Below, piece after piece: positions 41,327 through 50,776 of a stretch of 64,000 bases of DNA. Both the position numbers and the translations under genes were made by a program. Location of the stretch: contig CBDANW010000002.1 in the NCBI GenBank assembly GCA_965197825.1, forward strand, positions 992,001 to 1,056,000, given 5' to 3'. The notes beneath the pieces are model-generated. The model was not told the origin of the DNA, ran no database searches, and worked only from the letters and a program-made list of their open reading frames with translations. Numbering within the stretch: position 1 is the stretch's first letter; each line of letters opens with the position of its first letter. The stretch comes from CBDANW01 sp965197825 (GTDB lineage Bacteria; Acidobacteriota; Vicinamibacteria; Marinacidobacterales; DATDRI01).

Positions 41327-41707
41327 ATGAAGTGGAATAGCCGTCGGGTGTCGGCGTGGGCGTACGCGGCGCCGGCGGATCTCCGTAAGGGCTTTGACGG
41401 TCTGTCGGCGCTGGTGATGAACGAGCTTGGTCGTGACCCGCTGAGCGGTGAGCTGTACTTGTTCGTCAGCCGCAACCGAATCCGCGCGAAAGTTCTGCAC
41501 TGGGACGGGACCGGACTGTGCGTCTACGCGAAACGTCTCGAAAAGGGAAAGTCCGCATGCCTGTGGTCCAGCGGTGACGGCGAGCCAGTGCGACTGACGA
41601 CGACAGAGTTGTCGTTGTTTCTGGAGGGGAGCCGGTTGGTCGGAAAAATATCTTTGTCACCTCCTGAAATGAAGCATTTTTCACTTGCCGTGAGATCGTC
41701 TCTATGA
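41327..41707 (+). CDS. tnpB: IS66 TnpB, copy 2
   Basis: The 126-residue Orf2-like protein is nearly identical to copy 1 (differences such as RLEKGKSACL vs RLEEGKFACL and a Gly in LEGSRLVG). The frame is intact, but the upstream tnpA is destroyed, so translation coupling from tnpA is lost. Confidence 0.9.
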   Translation: MKWNSRRVSAWAYAAPADLRKGFDGLSALVMNELGRDPLSGELYLFVSRNRIRAKVLHWDGTGLCVYAKRLEKGKSACLWSSGDGEPVRLTTTELSLFLEGSRLVGKISLSPPEMKHFSLAVRSSL

Positions 41708-41721
41708 TCTAATCGTATTCC

Positions 41722-43230
41722 GTGGTTCGCATAAAAAACGAACACGACCTCGAAACACTCCGCCAGATAGCTCTCCTCGTTGATAACGAGAACCAGCGCC
41801 TCGTCAATGAAAACGTTCGTCTGCGAGTGGAACTGGCGAGACTCCATGGTGTGCCGGAAACGGAGCAACTTGAACTGTCGGTTCTCAAGCAACTACAGGA
41901 AAAGCGAGAGAGCATTTTCCGCATCGACGAAAAGCGGACCCGGAAGAAAACGAAGGCTAAAAAGAACAAGAAGAAAGGGCACGGCCCGCGCGAACAGCCT
42001 CATCTTCCCGTGGTCGACAAAGTAATCGAACTCGCCGAGACAGAGAAAAAGTGCTCGGTGTGCGACGGCGAGATGGCGGGTCAATACGAGGAATCGGAAG
42101 TGGTGACGGTGGTGAAGCGGAGCTTCGTCATCGAACGGCATTTGCGGAAAAAGTACCGCTGCCGATGTAACGCGAACGTCGTCACCGCACCGGCGGCGAC
42201 GAAGCTTCAGCCCGGAGGCCGCTACTCGGTGGAGTTCGCGACCGAAGTGGCCATCAGCAAGTACCTGGACCATATGCCTCTCGAGCGCCAGGTTCGGATG
42301 ATGCGCCGCGAAGGGCTAGATATCGACAGCCAGACGCTGTGGGACCAGCTGAACGTACTGGCACGTCATCTGAATCCGGTGTACGACGCTCTGGGGGAGA
42401 AGGTTTTGGAGTCACCCGTCATCCACGCCGACGAAACGCGGTGGCCTCTGATGGGCTCGATGAAGAAGTCGGCGGGCACGGTGTGGGGCGTTTCGAGTCC
42501 GGACATCGCGTACTACCGAATGCTGCCGACGAAATCGACGGAAGATGGCCAAAAGGTGCTGGGGACCTACTCCGGCATCGCGGTTGTGGACGGCTACGCG
42601 GTGTACGAGGTGCTAGCTCGTGCCGGTCCAGACGGCTACGCGGCTCGTGCCGGTCCACAGTTTCGTCTCGCCCACTGCTGGGCGCACGTGAAAAGAAAGT
42701 TCGACGAAGCCAGCGAGCACTACCCGCAAGCTTGCTCCGAAGTGCTTCGTTTGATCGAAGAGCTGTACGAAGTCGAACGCGAGGTCCCGGGTCCGTTTCC
42801 CGGCGATGAAAAAGCTCAGAAACTGAGACTTCGTTTACGCAAGCAACGTTCGCAGCGGATCTTGAAAGCGATTCGGCAATGGGGCGAGAGCCAAAGAGGA
42901 TTGCCGCGAAGCGACTTCGGCAAGGCGGTCCGCTACATGCTGGAGAGATGGGAGACACTCACGCTGTTCGCCGAAAACCCTCTCGTCTGGCTTGACAACA
43001 ATCACGCCGAGCGCGCCCTGAGGGGACCTGTCGTCGGTCGCAAAAATCACTACGGCAGTCGATCGAAACGCGGAACCGACGTCGCAGCGCTGTTCTACAC
43101 CCTGTGCGAGACCACGAAGCTTCAGAACGTCGACCCCAGGGCCTACATGCTCGAAGCGGCCTACGCCGCCATCAACCAGCCAGGAACCGTGTTACTCCCC
43201 GACGCCCTACGCAACAACTCCGCTGCGTAG
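41722..43230 (+). CDS. tnpC: IS66 transposase TnpC, copy 2
   Basis: The 502-residue protein matches copy 1 except for a few residues (VLRLIEELYEV vs VLRLIGELYEV; LCETTKLQ vs LCETAKLQ). The DDE residues are all present. It could act in trans on copy 1, but this element lacks a normal left end. Confidence 0.93.
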   Translation: MVRIKNEHDLETLRQIALLVDNENQRLVNENVRLRVELARLHGVPETEQLELSVLKQLQEKRESIFRIDEKRTRKKTKAKKNKKKGHGPREQPHLPVVDKVIELAETEKKCSVCDGEMAGQYEESEVVTVVKRSFVIERHLRKKYRCRCNANVVTAPAATKLQPGGRYSVEFATEVAISKYLDHMPLERQVRMMRREGLDIDSQTLWDQLNVLARHLNPVYDALGEKVLESPVIHADETRWPLMGSMKKSAGTVWGVSSPDIAYYRMLPTKSTEDGQKVLGTYSGIAVVDGYAVYEVLARAGPDGYAARAGPQFRLAHCWAHVKRKFDEASEHYPQACSEVLRLIEELYEVEREVPGPFPGDEKAQKLRLRLRKQRSQRILKAIRQWGESQRGLPRSDFGKAVRYMLERWETLTLFAENPLVWLDNNHAERALRGPVVGRKNHYGSRSKRGTDVAALFYTLCETTKLQNVDPRAYMLEAAYAAINQPGTVLLPDALRNNSAA

Positions 43231-43930
43231 CTTCTCCTCCGAATCGCGACGTTCCAACCCGCTCCAGTGGGGCACGGCGAGGAGTTACGGCCTTTGCCTC
43301 CGTCCACTACGCAGAGAATCGACTCATCGACGCGCAAGCCTCGCTCGAGAAGGTCCTGCAACATCGCGGTGCACACCCGAGAGTTCTCCGTCGAGCCCAG
43401 CCATATACCCAGGGGCACCTTCGTTCCATCTATTGTGATACCGAGAGTTACGACGACGGTCTGTCCGGCCACCTCAAGGCCATCCAGCATCAGTGCCGCA
43501 AGCTCGAACTCCTCTAGCCGCCGAGACAGGTATTCCTCGAGCTTCTTAGTCGTCTGGCTCACGAGGTGACGGCTGGCGGCACTCTTACTCGTGCCACGAG
43601 ACTTCAACTTGGCCGCGGGTTTGTCCAGACTCGATTCGTAATTTCGGGTCGATACCCCCACCAAGATCTGATTCAACACTCGCTCTGGAAGCGGGTCTTC
43701 TTCGCGGAAGGCTTCGAAGTGTGGAAGCGACGCCTCCTCGCCCGACTTCGAGCGAACTCGAGGTCGCGACACTTGGATGCGACGACCACCGAAGCTCAGC
43801 TCTCCGTTCGTGCTCCCACAGTGGTTATGAGTTCGCTCCTTCTCGTGCTTGCCCTTGAGCCCCGCGATCTCCTCGGCGTCCTCTCTGAGCAGTAGGTGCA
43901 GAGCTGTCAGTCTGACCCTGCCCGGGTTTT

Positions 43931-44269
43931 GTGGACATCAACCGAGGCGCGACAATGCGCCTGGAGGCGTCCATGGGAGAACGACGACGCAGGAAGTTCA
44001 CGGGGGAGTTCAAGAAGGAAGCGGTCCGGCTGTTCAGGGAGGGCGAGGGCAGCATCGGCCAGGTCGCTAAGGAACTGGACCTGACGGAATCGGCCCTTCG
44101 AAACTGGGTGAAACAATACAAAGTTGATCACGGTGAAGGTCCACGCGAGGCTCTGACGACGGCGGAACGTGATGAGCTCCGTTCGCTACGGCGTCGAGTG
44201 CGTACGTTGGAGCAAGAGCGAGAAATATTAAAAAAGGCGGCGGCCTTCTTCGCGAAGGAAAGCGAATGA
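43931..44269 (+). CDS. IS3 OrfA, copy 3
   Basis: The 112-residue helix-turn-helix protein is identical in translation to copy 2 (EGEGSIGQ). The partner orfB is interrupted, so only OrfA, or a truncated OrfAB, can be made. Confidence 0.88.
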   Translation: MDINRGATMRLEASMGERRRRKFTGEFKKEAVRLFREGEGSIGQVAKELDLTESALRNWVKQYKVDHGEGPREALTTAERDELRSLRRRVRTLEQEREILKKAAAFFAKESE

Positions 44270-45073
44270 GATTCAAATTCATTCACGCGGAGCGGGCCAA
44301 CTACCCGGTGCGGGTGATGTGCCGAGTTCTGAGGGTATCGACCAGCGGCTACTACGCTCAGATGAAGCGCGCGCCCAGCAAGCGACAGTGTGAGGATGGG
44401 AAGCTGAAGCTGCGCATCCAAGCGATCCACGCCCATAGCCGTGGTACCTACGGCAGGGAGCGTGTACGTCGCCAGCTTGACGGGGAGAACGTCGAGGTAG
44501 GCAAGCAGCGAGTGGCACGGCTGATGCGTGAGATGGGCCTGCAGGGTCTGCCCAGCAAGCGTTCTCGCCGCACGACCGACAGCAAGCACGATCGCCCCAT
44601 CGCACCCAACGTGCTCGGCCGGAACTTCGAAGCCGAACGACCGAACCAGTTCTGGGTGACGGACATAACCTACATCCGGACTTGGGAAGGCTGGCTCTAC
44701 TTGGCGGTCATCCTCGATCTGTTCTCGCGTCGTGTCGTAGGCTGGGCGATGCAGCCCCACCTGCGCGCGGAGCTTGCTCTCGAGGCGCTTCACATGGCCT
44801 TGGGGCGCCGCCTGCCGGAAAGTGGCTTGGTGCATCATTCAGACCGTGGTACTCAATACGCGGCTGCGACCTACCAGGCCGTGCTCGATGAGTACGGCAT
44901 CGTGTGCTCGATGAGCCGCAAGGGTGATTGCTGGGACAACGCCGTGACCGAGAGCTTCTTAGGCACGCTCAAGACCGAGCTCCTCCACCGGTGTAGTTGG
45001 CCAACACGACGTATGGCCAAAGACGTGGTCGCGAGCTACATCGAGGGGTTCTACAATCCGTATCGACTCCACT

Positions 45074-46534
45074 GGGGATGTCCCGGCCGCTGTTGAATTT
45101 GGTCGGGTAGCGGCGGCACCTGTGAATACTCTTAGGCAGCAAACTCATCGCTGTCAAGAGATTTCTGTTTGCTTCTAAGCGCGTGAACGAGAGCGCCCAT
45201 ATGGCGATAGCCTTTGATACGCCGGAACTTTTTCTGCGCGGTGACGACGCCAAGAGCGGTCCATCGGCGAACCATGGAAGGACTCTACCAACGCTTGACG
45301 TTTCTCGATACTCTGCGAATGGTTCCGTTGAGATTCTCAATGGCGTTCGTCGTGGCAAGAGACTGGCGAAGTAAGGCGGGCAGCGCGAGCTTCACGACCG
45401 TGAGTGTCTCTTCCATCCCTTCACGAAGGCTTCCGGCAGCTTCGTCGTAGCCGTTTCGCTCGAGCCACGACACCAATGCCTGAAGTCGCCTTGCGCGCCT
45501 TGTCGGCACTCTTGCACTTGTAGGCTTCCTTCATCGTCTGGAGCACGTAGGCGTGACGAGACTTGGGAAGATACGAGCGAAGATTCCGGAGTTTATGGAT
45601 CTGGCACCTTTGGATGACCGCGAGGTCCCCCAAAACGTCGACGAGTGCCTTGCGGATGCCTTTGCCTCCGTCCACTACGCAGAGAATCGACTCATCGACG
45701 CGCAAGCCTCGCTCGAGAAGGTCCTGCAACATCGCGGTGCACACCCGAGAGTTCTCCGTCGAGCCCAGCCATATACCCAGGGGCACCTTCGTTCCATCTA
45801 TTGTGATACCGAGAGTTACGACGACGGTCTGTCCGGCCACCTCAAGGCCATCCAGCATCAGTGCCGCAAGCTCGAACTCCTCTAGCCGCCGAGACAGGTA
45901 TTCCTCGAGCTTCTTAGTCGTCTGGCTCACGAGGTGACGGCTGGCGGCACTCTTACTCGTGCCACGAGACTTCAACTTGGCCGTGGGTTTGTCCAGACTC
46001 GATTCGTAATTTCGGGTCGATACCCCCACCAAGATCTGATTCAATACTCGCTCTGGAAGCGGGTCTTCTTCGCGGAAGGCTTCGAAGTGTGGAAGCGACG
46101 CCTCCTCGCCCGACTTCGAGCGAACTCGAGGTCGCGACACTCGGATGCGACGACCACCGAAGCTCAGCTCTCCGTTCGTGCTCCCACAGTGGTTATGAGT
46201 TCGCTCCTTCTCGTGCTTGCCCTTGAGCCCCGCGATCTCCTCGGCGTCCTCTCTGAGCAGTAGGTGCAGAGCTGTCAGTCCTTGCTCGTACACCCATTCC
46301 GTCAGATCCGCCTTCGTGGCCGCGATCCCAGCTATCATCGGTAGCAGTATCTGACCGACTTGGCCAACTACCTTGCCCGTAGGCGAGTGCGTTTGCTTTC
46401 TTACTGGCTTCTTCGATTTCCTAGGCATTGGTGGCTCCTTGTCCCCCTCTGGAGACGGTTTATTGGCAGACCTATTCTTAGGCCGGCCAAGGAGCCGCCG
46501 CTACCCCAAATTCAACATCCGGCGGGACATCCCC
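45074..46534 (-). mobile_element. ISA copy 4 (1461 bp, no nested element)
   Basis: Both GGGGATGTCCCG ends are present, with a 7-bp duplication CTCCACT (45067-45073, 46535-46541) inside IS3 copy 3. It is the only ISA copy without an insertion in it, but it has one extra base near 45489 that shifts the transposase frame. Confidence 0.95.
45287..46428 (-). pseudogene. ISA copy 4 transposase, frameshifted
   Basis: It starts MPRKSKKPVRK at 46428 and is intact to KSADKARK, where an extra C (CGCCTTGCG vs CGCTTGCG in the other copies) shifts the frame near 45489. The remainder (LQALVSWLERNGYDEAAGSL to RNVKRW) is in the other frame down to the shared TAG at 45285-45287, with the post-TAG frame open to TAA at 45132-45134. 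Confidence 0.9.
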
Positions 46535-46900
46535 CTCCACTCGTCACTCGATTACAACAGCCCAATGGTGTTCGAACGGATTCATGACCTCAAAACGGCT
46601 CATGCGAGATAATCAACCTGTCCACTTTTCCTGGGCAAGGTCAGTCCTTGCTCGTACACCCATTCCGTCAGATCCGCCTTCGTGGCCGCGATCCCAGCTA
46701 TCATCGGTAGCAGTATCTGACCGACTTGGCCAACTACCTTGCCCGTAGGCGAGTGCGTTTGCTTTCTTACTGGCTTCTTCGATTTCCTAGGCATTGGTGG
46801 CTCCTTGTCCCCCTCTGGAGACGGTTTATTGGCAGACCTATTCTTAGGCCGGCCAAGGAGCCGCTGCTACCCCAAATTCAACATCCGGCGGGACATCCCC

Positions 46901-47521
46901 CTGCTGGCCGCTTGAAGAGCTAAGAATCTAAACGCCGATCACTCGTGCGCCAGGATAGCGTTTTGCGTCAACACATCCTTATGAACCCGGGTCACCCCTC
47001 CGTTAAAAACCTTCCTTCGCTCGCAAACCTATGACACGTATCGAAATAATGTCGCTGTTATGAATTGCGGTCGCCTGTACCGAAGGTTGGGATGAACGGA
47101 CTGGGGGCGGGTGAACGCTATATATGGTGCCCCCGGGGTGACCTAACATAATAGTTTACTTCCTCTGCGCTAAGTCGATAAAATAGCAAAGGGTCTCTGG
47201 TAGTGAAGCTCGCCTCCACTACTGCTGCTTGACCCCAGGGGTCGTTGGATATGGCTGCCCAACCGCGTCCAGCGGCCCCTTTAAACTTCTCTGTCCCTAA
47301 CTTATTCGTCTGCGCTCGATGCCGTTCTGTCTAAAAAACACACAGTTCGCCATCGGACACTTAGAGCGTCCACTTCGAGGGTCACTCACTTCGCTGGCAA
47401 GCGCGTTGAAGACGCCAGCGCATCCCCGCTCTTTTCAGCGGCTCAAAAGCGACCGACCCGAAGCCGATCCGCCCCCGGTTGGGTTAGGGGTTTATTTACA
47501 ACCCTACTTGTATGGGATGAG
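46901..47521. other. Unassigned 621-bp segment trapped between ISA copies 3 and 5
   Basis: No convincing gene. It is richer in A+T than its surroundings and contains features not seen elsewhere in the window, such as TATATATGGTGCCCCCGGGG near 47118 and GGTAGTGAAGCTCGCCTCCACTACT near 47200 (an imperfect inverted repeat AGTGAAG/CTCCACT). A 73-codon frame at 47319-47540 has no recognisable family. Neither neighbour gene (barrel protein, lytic transglycosylase) continues into it. Confidence 0.4.
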
Positions 47522-47535
47522 GGGGATGTCCCGGC

Positions 47536-48935
47536 GGTGATGTCTTAAGATTCCTGTCAAAGAAAAACGATGTATGGTTCCCCAAGCTCAAACCCGTCCC
47601 CGTCATGGGGACAGAAAAGGAGAACCATACATCATGGGAAAGGTACTACCGAGTCAGCGATTGCTCAAGCAGTTCGAGGAACAACTGGTATTTGGGGAGA
47701 TGAATCTCTCGGAGATCGTCCGGTCGGGAGCTCAGATGATGCTTCAATATGCGTTGGAGCGCGAGGTGACGGAGGCGTTGGGTCGAAACTACTATGAGAA
47801 CGCTCCGGCAACGACGAAGGAGAAGGGACGACGCAACGGGTATGAGTCGCATCGGGTCCTCACGGGCGAGGGAGCGGTAACGGTGCAAGTGCCGCGGGTA
47901 CGAGAAACAGAGAAGGTGTTTCAGTCAAAGATTCTCGACGCCTACGTGAGCCGGACCGAGAAACTCGATGAACTGATCGCGCGGATGTACGTCCACGGGA
48001 TGTCGACGCGTGACATTGAGGCGACGTTCGCGGACGTGCTGAGCGGCACGGGTGTCTCGAAGTCGGTGGTGAGCCGGGTCACACGGTGTCTGTCGGAGGA
48101 TTTCGAGGCGTTTCGAAAACGGGATCTCTCGAACGAGAAGCTGTTGTATCTCGAGCTCGACGGCACGTACCTGCGCTACCACCAAGGAGCGGAGAGAAAA
48201 GAGCCCATCCTCGTTGCGACCGGCTATCGCGCTGATGGGACGCGAGTTCTTCTTCATATCGGTGTCGGCAACCGAGAATCCTACGAGAACTGGAAGGGGT
48301 TCTTGCAGGAGATAGTGGCCCGAGGAATGAGGGAGCCGTTGCTCATCGTGACGGACGGGAATCCTGGAGTGCTCAAAGCGATCGCAGAGGTCTTCCCTCG
48401 AAGCCTCAAGCAACGTTGCCAGAAGCACCGCCTCGAGAACATCCTGGGCAAGGCTCCGAAGGAAGTGCGCGACGAACTCAAGGCGGCCATCCTTGAGTCG
48501 TTCCATGCGAACAGCTACGAGCAAGGGCTGAAGAAGGGTCGGGAGGTGATCGCTCGGTACCGTCAACGATTCCCGAGCGCGATGAAGTGCATGGAAGAGA
48601 CCCTCGAAGCGTGTCTTCAGACGCTACGCCTTCCTGCGGCGCATCACAAAAGGCTTCGCACGTCGAATCTACTTGAGCGCACGTTCGGAGAGCACAAACG
48701 TCGCACAAAGGTCATTCCTCACTTCTTCACCGAGGAGGCCGCGATGAAACTCTCGTTCGCTGTGCTCTTGGCCGTCGCAAACAAATGGCGCGGCGTGAGG
48801 ATGGATGTCTTCGCCGCTAGGAAAGTCGAGGAGCTTCGCAACGAGCTTCTCCCGCAAGGCACGTCGGAGGAATCAGCAGCTTAACCGAGCGCGGGGAACC
48901 GTACGGAGATTTGACAGGAAAATTAAGACTTGACC
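47536..48935 (+). mobile_element. ISB (IS256 family), inserted in the end of ISA copy 5
   Basis: The ends GGTGATGTCTTAAGATTCCT and inverted GGTCAAGTCTTAATTTTCCT continue as GTCAAA on both sides. An 8-bp duplication GTCCCGGC (47528-47535, 48936-48943) lies in the ISA terminal repeat. The element is 1400 bp with one transposase gene. Single copy in the window. Confidence 0.93.
47634..48884 (+). CDS. ISB transposase (IS256 family)
   Basis: The protein is about 416 residues from the ATG at MGKVLPSQRLLKQFEEQL (AGGAG upstream; the frame is open further upstream to 47574). DDE residues are in LLYLELDGTYLRYHQG, LLIVTDGNPGVLKAIAE and RTSNLLERTFGEHKRRTKVI; the C/H motif is KQRCQKHRLENILGKAP. The frame is intact and the protein could be active. 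The family matches ISA and ISC but the sequence is clearly distinct. Confidence 0.93.
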   Translation: MGKVLPSQRLLKQFEEQLVFGEMNLSEIVRSGAQMMLQYALEREVTEALGRNYYENAPATTKEKGRRNGYESHRVLTGEGAVTVQVPRVRETEKVFQSKILDAYVSRTEKLDELIARMYVHGMSTRDIEATFADVLSGTGVSKSVVSRVTRCLSEDFEAFRKRDLSNEKLLYLELDGTYLRYHQGAERKEPILVATGYRADGTRVLLHIGVGNRESYENWKGFLQEIVARGMREPLLIVTDGNPGVLKAIAEVFPRSLKQRCQKHRLENILGKAPKEVRDELKAAILESFHANSYEQGLKKGREVIARYRQRFPSAMKCMEETLEACLQTLRLPAAHHKRLRTSNLLERTFGEHKRRTKVIPHFFTEEAAMKLSFAVLLAVANKWRGVRMDVFAARKVEELRNELLPQGTSEESAA

Positions 48936-49568
48936 GTCCCGGCCGCTGTTGAATTTGGTCGGGTAGCGGCGGCACCTGTGAATACTCTTAGGCAGCAAAC
49001 TCATCGCTGTCAAGAGATTTCTGTTTGCTTCTAAGCGCGTGAACGAGAGCGCCCATATGGCGATAGCCTTTGATACGCCGGAACTTTTTCTGCGCGGTGA
49101 CGACGCCAAGAGCGGTCCATCGGCGAACCATGGAAGGACTCTACCAACGCTTGACGTTTCTCGATACTCTGCGAATGGTTCCGTTGAGATTCTCAATGGC
49201 GTTCGTCGTGGCAAGAGACTGGCGAAGTAAGGCGGGCAGCGCGAGCTTCACGACCGTGAGTGTCTCTTCCATCCCTTCACGAAGGCTTCCGGCAGCTTCG
49301 TCGTAGCCGTTTCGCTCGAGCCACGACACCAATGCCTGAAGTCGCTTGCGCGCCTTGTCGGCACTCTTGCACTTGTAGGCTTCCTTCATCGTCTGGAGCA
49401 CGTAGGCGTGACGAGACTTGGGAAGGTACGAGCGAAGATTCCGGAGTTTATGGATCTGGCACCTTTGGATGACCGCGAGGTCCCCCAAAACGTCGACGAG
49501 TGCCTTGCGGATGCCTTTGCCTCCGTCCACTACGCAGAGAATCGACTCATCGACCCTGCCCGGGTTTT

Positions 49569-49907
49569 GTGGACATCAACCGAGGCGCGACAATGCGCCT
49601 GGAGGCGTCCATGGGAGAACGACGACGCAGGAAGTTCACGGGGGAGTTCAAGAAGGAAGCGGTCCGGCTGTTCAGGGAGGGCGAGCGCAGCATCGGCCAG
49701 GTCGCTAAGGAACTGGACCTGACGGAATCGGCCCTTCGAAACTGGGTGAAACAATACAAAGTTGATCACGGTGAAGGTCCACGCGAGGCTCTGACGACGG
49801 CGGAACGTGATGAGCTCCGTTCGCTACGGCGTCGAGTGCGTACGTTGGAGCAAGAGCGAGAAATATTAAAAAAGGCGGCGGCCTTCTTCGCGAAGGAAAG
49901 CGAATGA
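49569..49907 (+). CDS. IS3 OrfA, copy 4
   Basis: The 112-residue helix-turn-helix protein has the private EGERSIGQ (Gly to Arg before Ser). The frame is open upstream into ISA sequence, but the GTG at 49569 corresponds to the start in the other copies. Confidence 0.9.
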   Translation: MDINRGATMRLEASMGERRRRKFTGEFKKEAVRLFREGERSIGQVAKELDLTESALRNWVKQYKVDHGEGPREALTTAERDELRSLRRRVRTLEQEREILKKAAAFFAKESE

Positions 49908-50776
49908 GATTCATTCACGCGGAGCGGGCCAACTACCCGGTGCGGGTGATGTGCCGAGTTCTGAGGGTATCGACCAGCGGCTACTACGCTCAGATGAAGC
50001 GCGCGCCCAGCAAGCGACAGTGTGAGGATGGGAAGCTGAAGCTGCGCATCCAAGCGATCCACGCCCATAGCCGTGGTACCTACGGCAGGGAGCGTGTACG
50101 TCGCCAGCTTGACGGGGAGAACGTCGAGGTAGGCAAGCAGCGAGTGGCACGGCTGATGCGTGAGATGGGCCTGCAGGGTCTGCCCAGCAAGCGTTCTCGC
50201 CGCACGACCGACAGCAAGCACGATCGCCCCATCGCACCCAACGTGCTCGGCCGGAACTTCGAAGCCGCACGACCGAACCAGTTCTGGGTGACGGACATAA
50301 CCTACATCCGGACTTGGGAAGGCTGGCTCTACTTGGCGGTCATCCTCGATCTGTTCTCGCGTCGTGTCGTAGGCTGGGCGATGCAGCCCCACCTGCGCGC
50401 GGAGCTTGCTCTCGAGGCGCTTCACATGGCCTTGGGGCGCCGCCTGCCGGAAAGTGGCTTGGTGCATCATTCAGACCGTGGTACTCAATACGCGGCTGCG
50501 ACCTACCAGGCCGTGCTCGATGAGTACGGCATCGTGTGCTCGATGAGCCGCAAGGGTGATTGCTGGGACAACGCCGTGACCGAGAGCTTCTTAGGCACGC
50601 TCAAGACCGAGCTCCTCCACCGGTGTAGTTGGCCAACACGACGTATGGCCAAAGACGCGGTCGCGAGCTACATCGAGGGGTTCTACAATCCGTATCGACT
50701 CCACTCGTCACTCGATTACAACAGCCCAATGGTGTTCGAACGGATTCATGACCTCAAAACGGCTCATGCGAGATAA
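49904..50776 (+). CDS. IS3 OrfB, copy 4
   Basis: The 290-residue rve-core transposase is intact, with the catalytic acids as in copy 1. Allele marks PSKRSRR and NFEAARPNQ: a combination not found in the other three copies. Confidence 0.92.
   Translation: MRFIHAERANYPVRVMCRVLRVSTSGYYAQMKRAPSKRQCEDGKLKLRIQAIHAHSRGTYGRERVRRQLDGENVEVGKQRVARLMREMGLQGLPSKRSRRTTDSKHDRPIAPNVLGRNFEAARPNQFWVTDITYIRTWEGWLYLAVILDLFSRRVVGWAMQPHLRAELALEALHMALGRRLPESGLVHHSDRGTQYAAATYQAVLDEYGIVCSMSRKGDCWDNAVTESFLGTLKTELLHRCSWPTRRMAKDAVASYIEGFYNPYRLHSSLDYNSPMVFERIHDLKTAHAR

Larger units (their letters stand above)
41151..43288 (+). mobile_element. IS66-family element, copy 2, with an inverted 140-bp end
   Basis: Positions 41291-43288 match IS66 copy 1 from the end of tnpA through tnpB and tnpC to the true GTTAC end. 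Positions 41151-41290 match bases 5656-5795 of copy 1 in the opposite sense, so the tnpA end has been inverted and about 235 bp between the two parts, plus the last 14 bp of the terminus, are lost. The fragment begins at an internal GTAAC, the same five bases as the genuine terminus. No target duplication: the left flank is the barrel gene and the right flank is ISA copy 3. Confidence 0.85.
44266..46612 (+). pseudogene. IS3 OrfB, copy 3, interrupted by ISA copy 4
   Basis: The frame runs to 45073 (YNPYRLH) and then into ISA copy 4, where it ends after WGCPGRC at 45096. The remaining codons (SSLDYNSPMVFERIHDLKTA) lie at 46535-46612. All three catalytic acids are before the break; the lost part is the last 20 or so residues. 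Allele marks: PSKRSRR and NFEAERPNQ. Confidence 0.88.
43913..46643 (+). mobile_element. IS3-family element, copy 3, split by ISA copy 4
   Basis: TGACCCTGCCCGGG starts at 43913 and the inverted end finishes at 46643, with a 3-bp GTC duplication (43910-43912, 46644-46646). Subtracting ISA copy 4 (1461 bp) and its 7-bp duplication gives 1263 bp, equal to copy 2. Confidence 0.93.
43290..46794 (-). pseudogene. ISA copy 3 transposase remnant
   Basis: The start MPRKSKKPVRK is at 46794, and the frame is cut after LTEWVYEQGLT by IS3 copy 3. The central part (SRPRVRSKSGEEASLPHFEA to LCVVDGGKG) lies at 43772-43290, after which it fuses to IS66 sequence. The C-terminal third, including the catalytic Glu, is absent, so it is inactive. 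Confidence 0.9.
43290..46900 (-). mobile_element. ISA copy 3, left part missing, carrying IS3 copy 3 which carries ISA copy 4
   Basis: ISA sequence starts abruptly at 43290 after the IS66 end (within the transposase gene at the codons for CVVDGGKG), runs to 43912, is interrupted by IS3 copy 3 (43913-46643) and resumes at 46644, ending with CGGGACATCCCC at 46900. The transposase 3' part and the left end are gone. The right flank is unassigned DNA. Confidence 0.9.

Noticed and set aside
46901..47521. Possible tmRNA, RNase P or other stable RNA in the orphan segment
   Set aside because: None of the hallmark sequences (tmRNA ends, tag reading frame, RNase P conserved regions) could be found on either strand.
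47319..47540. 73-codon open frame in the orphan segment as a gene
   Set aside because: No ribosome-binding site, no family resemblance, and the frame ends inside ISA terminal sequence.
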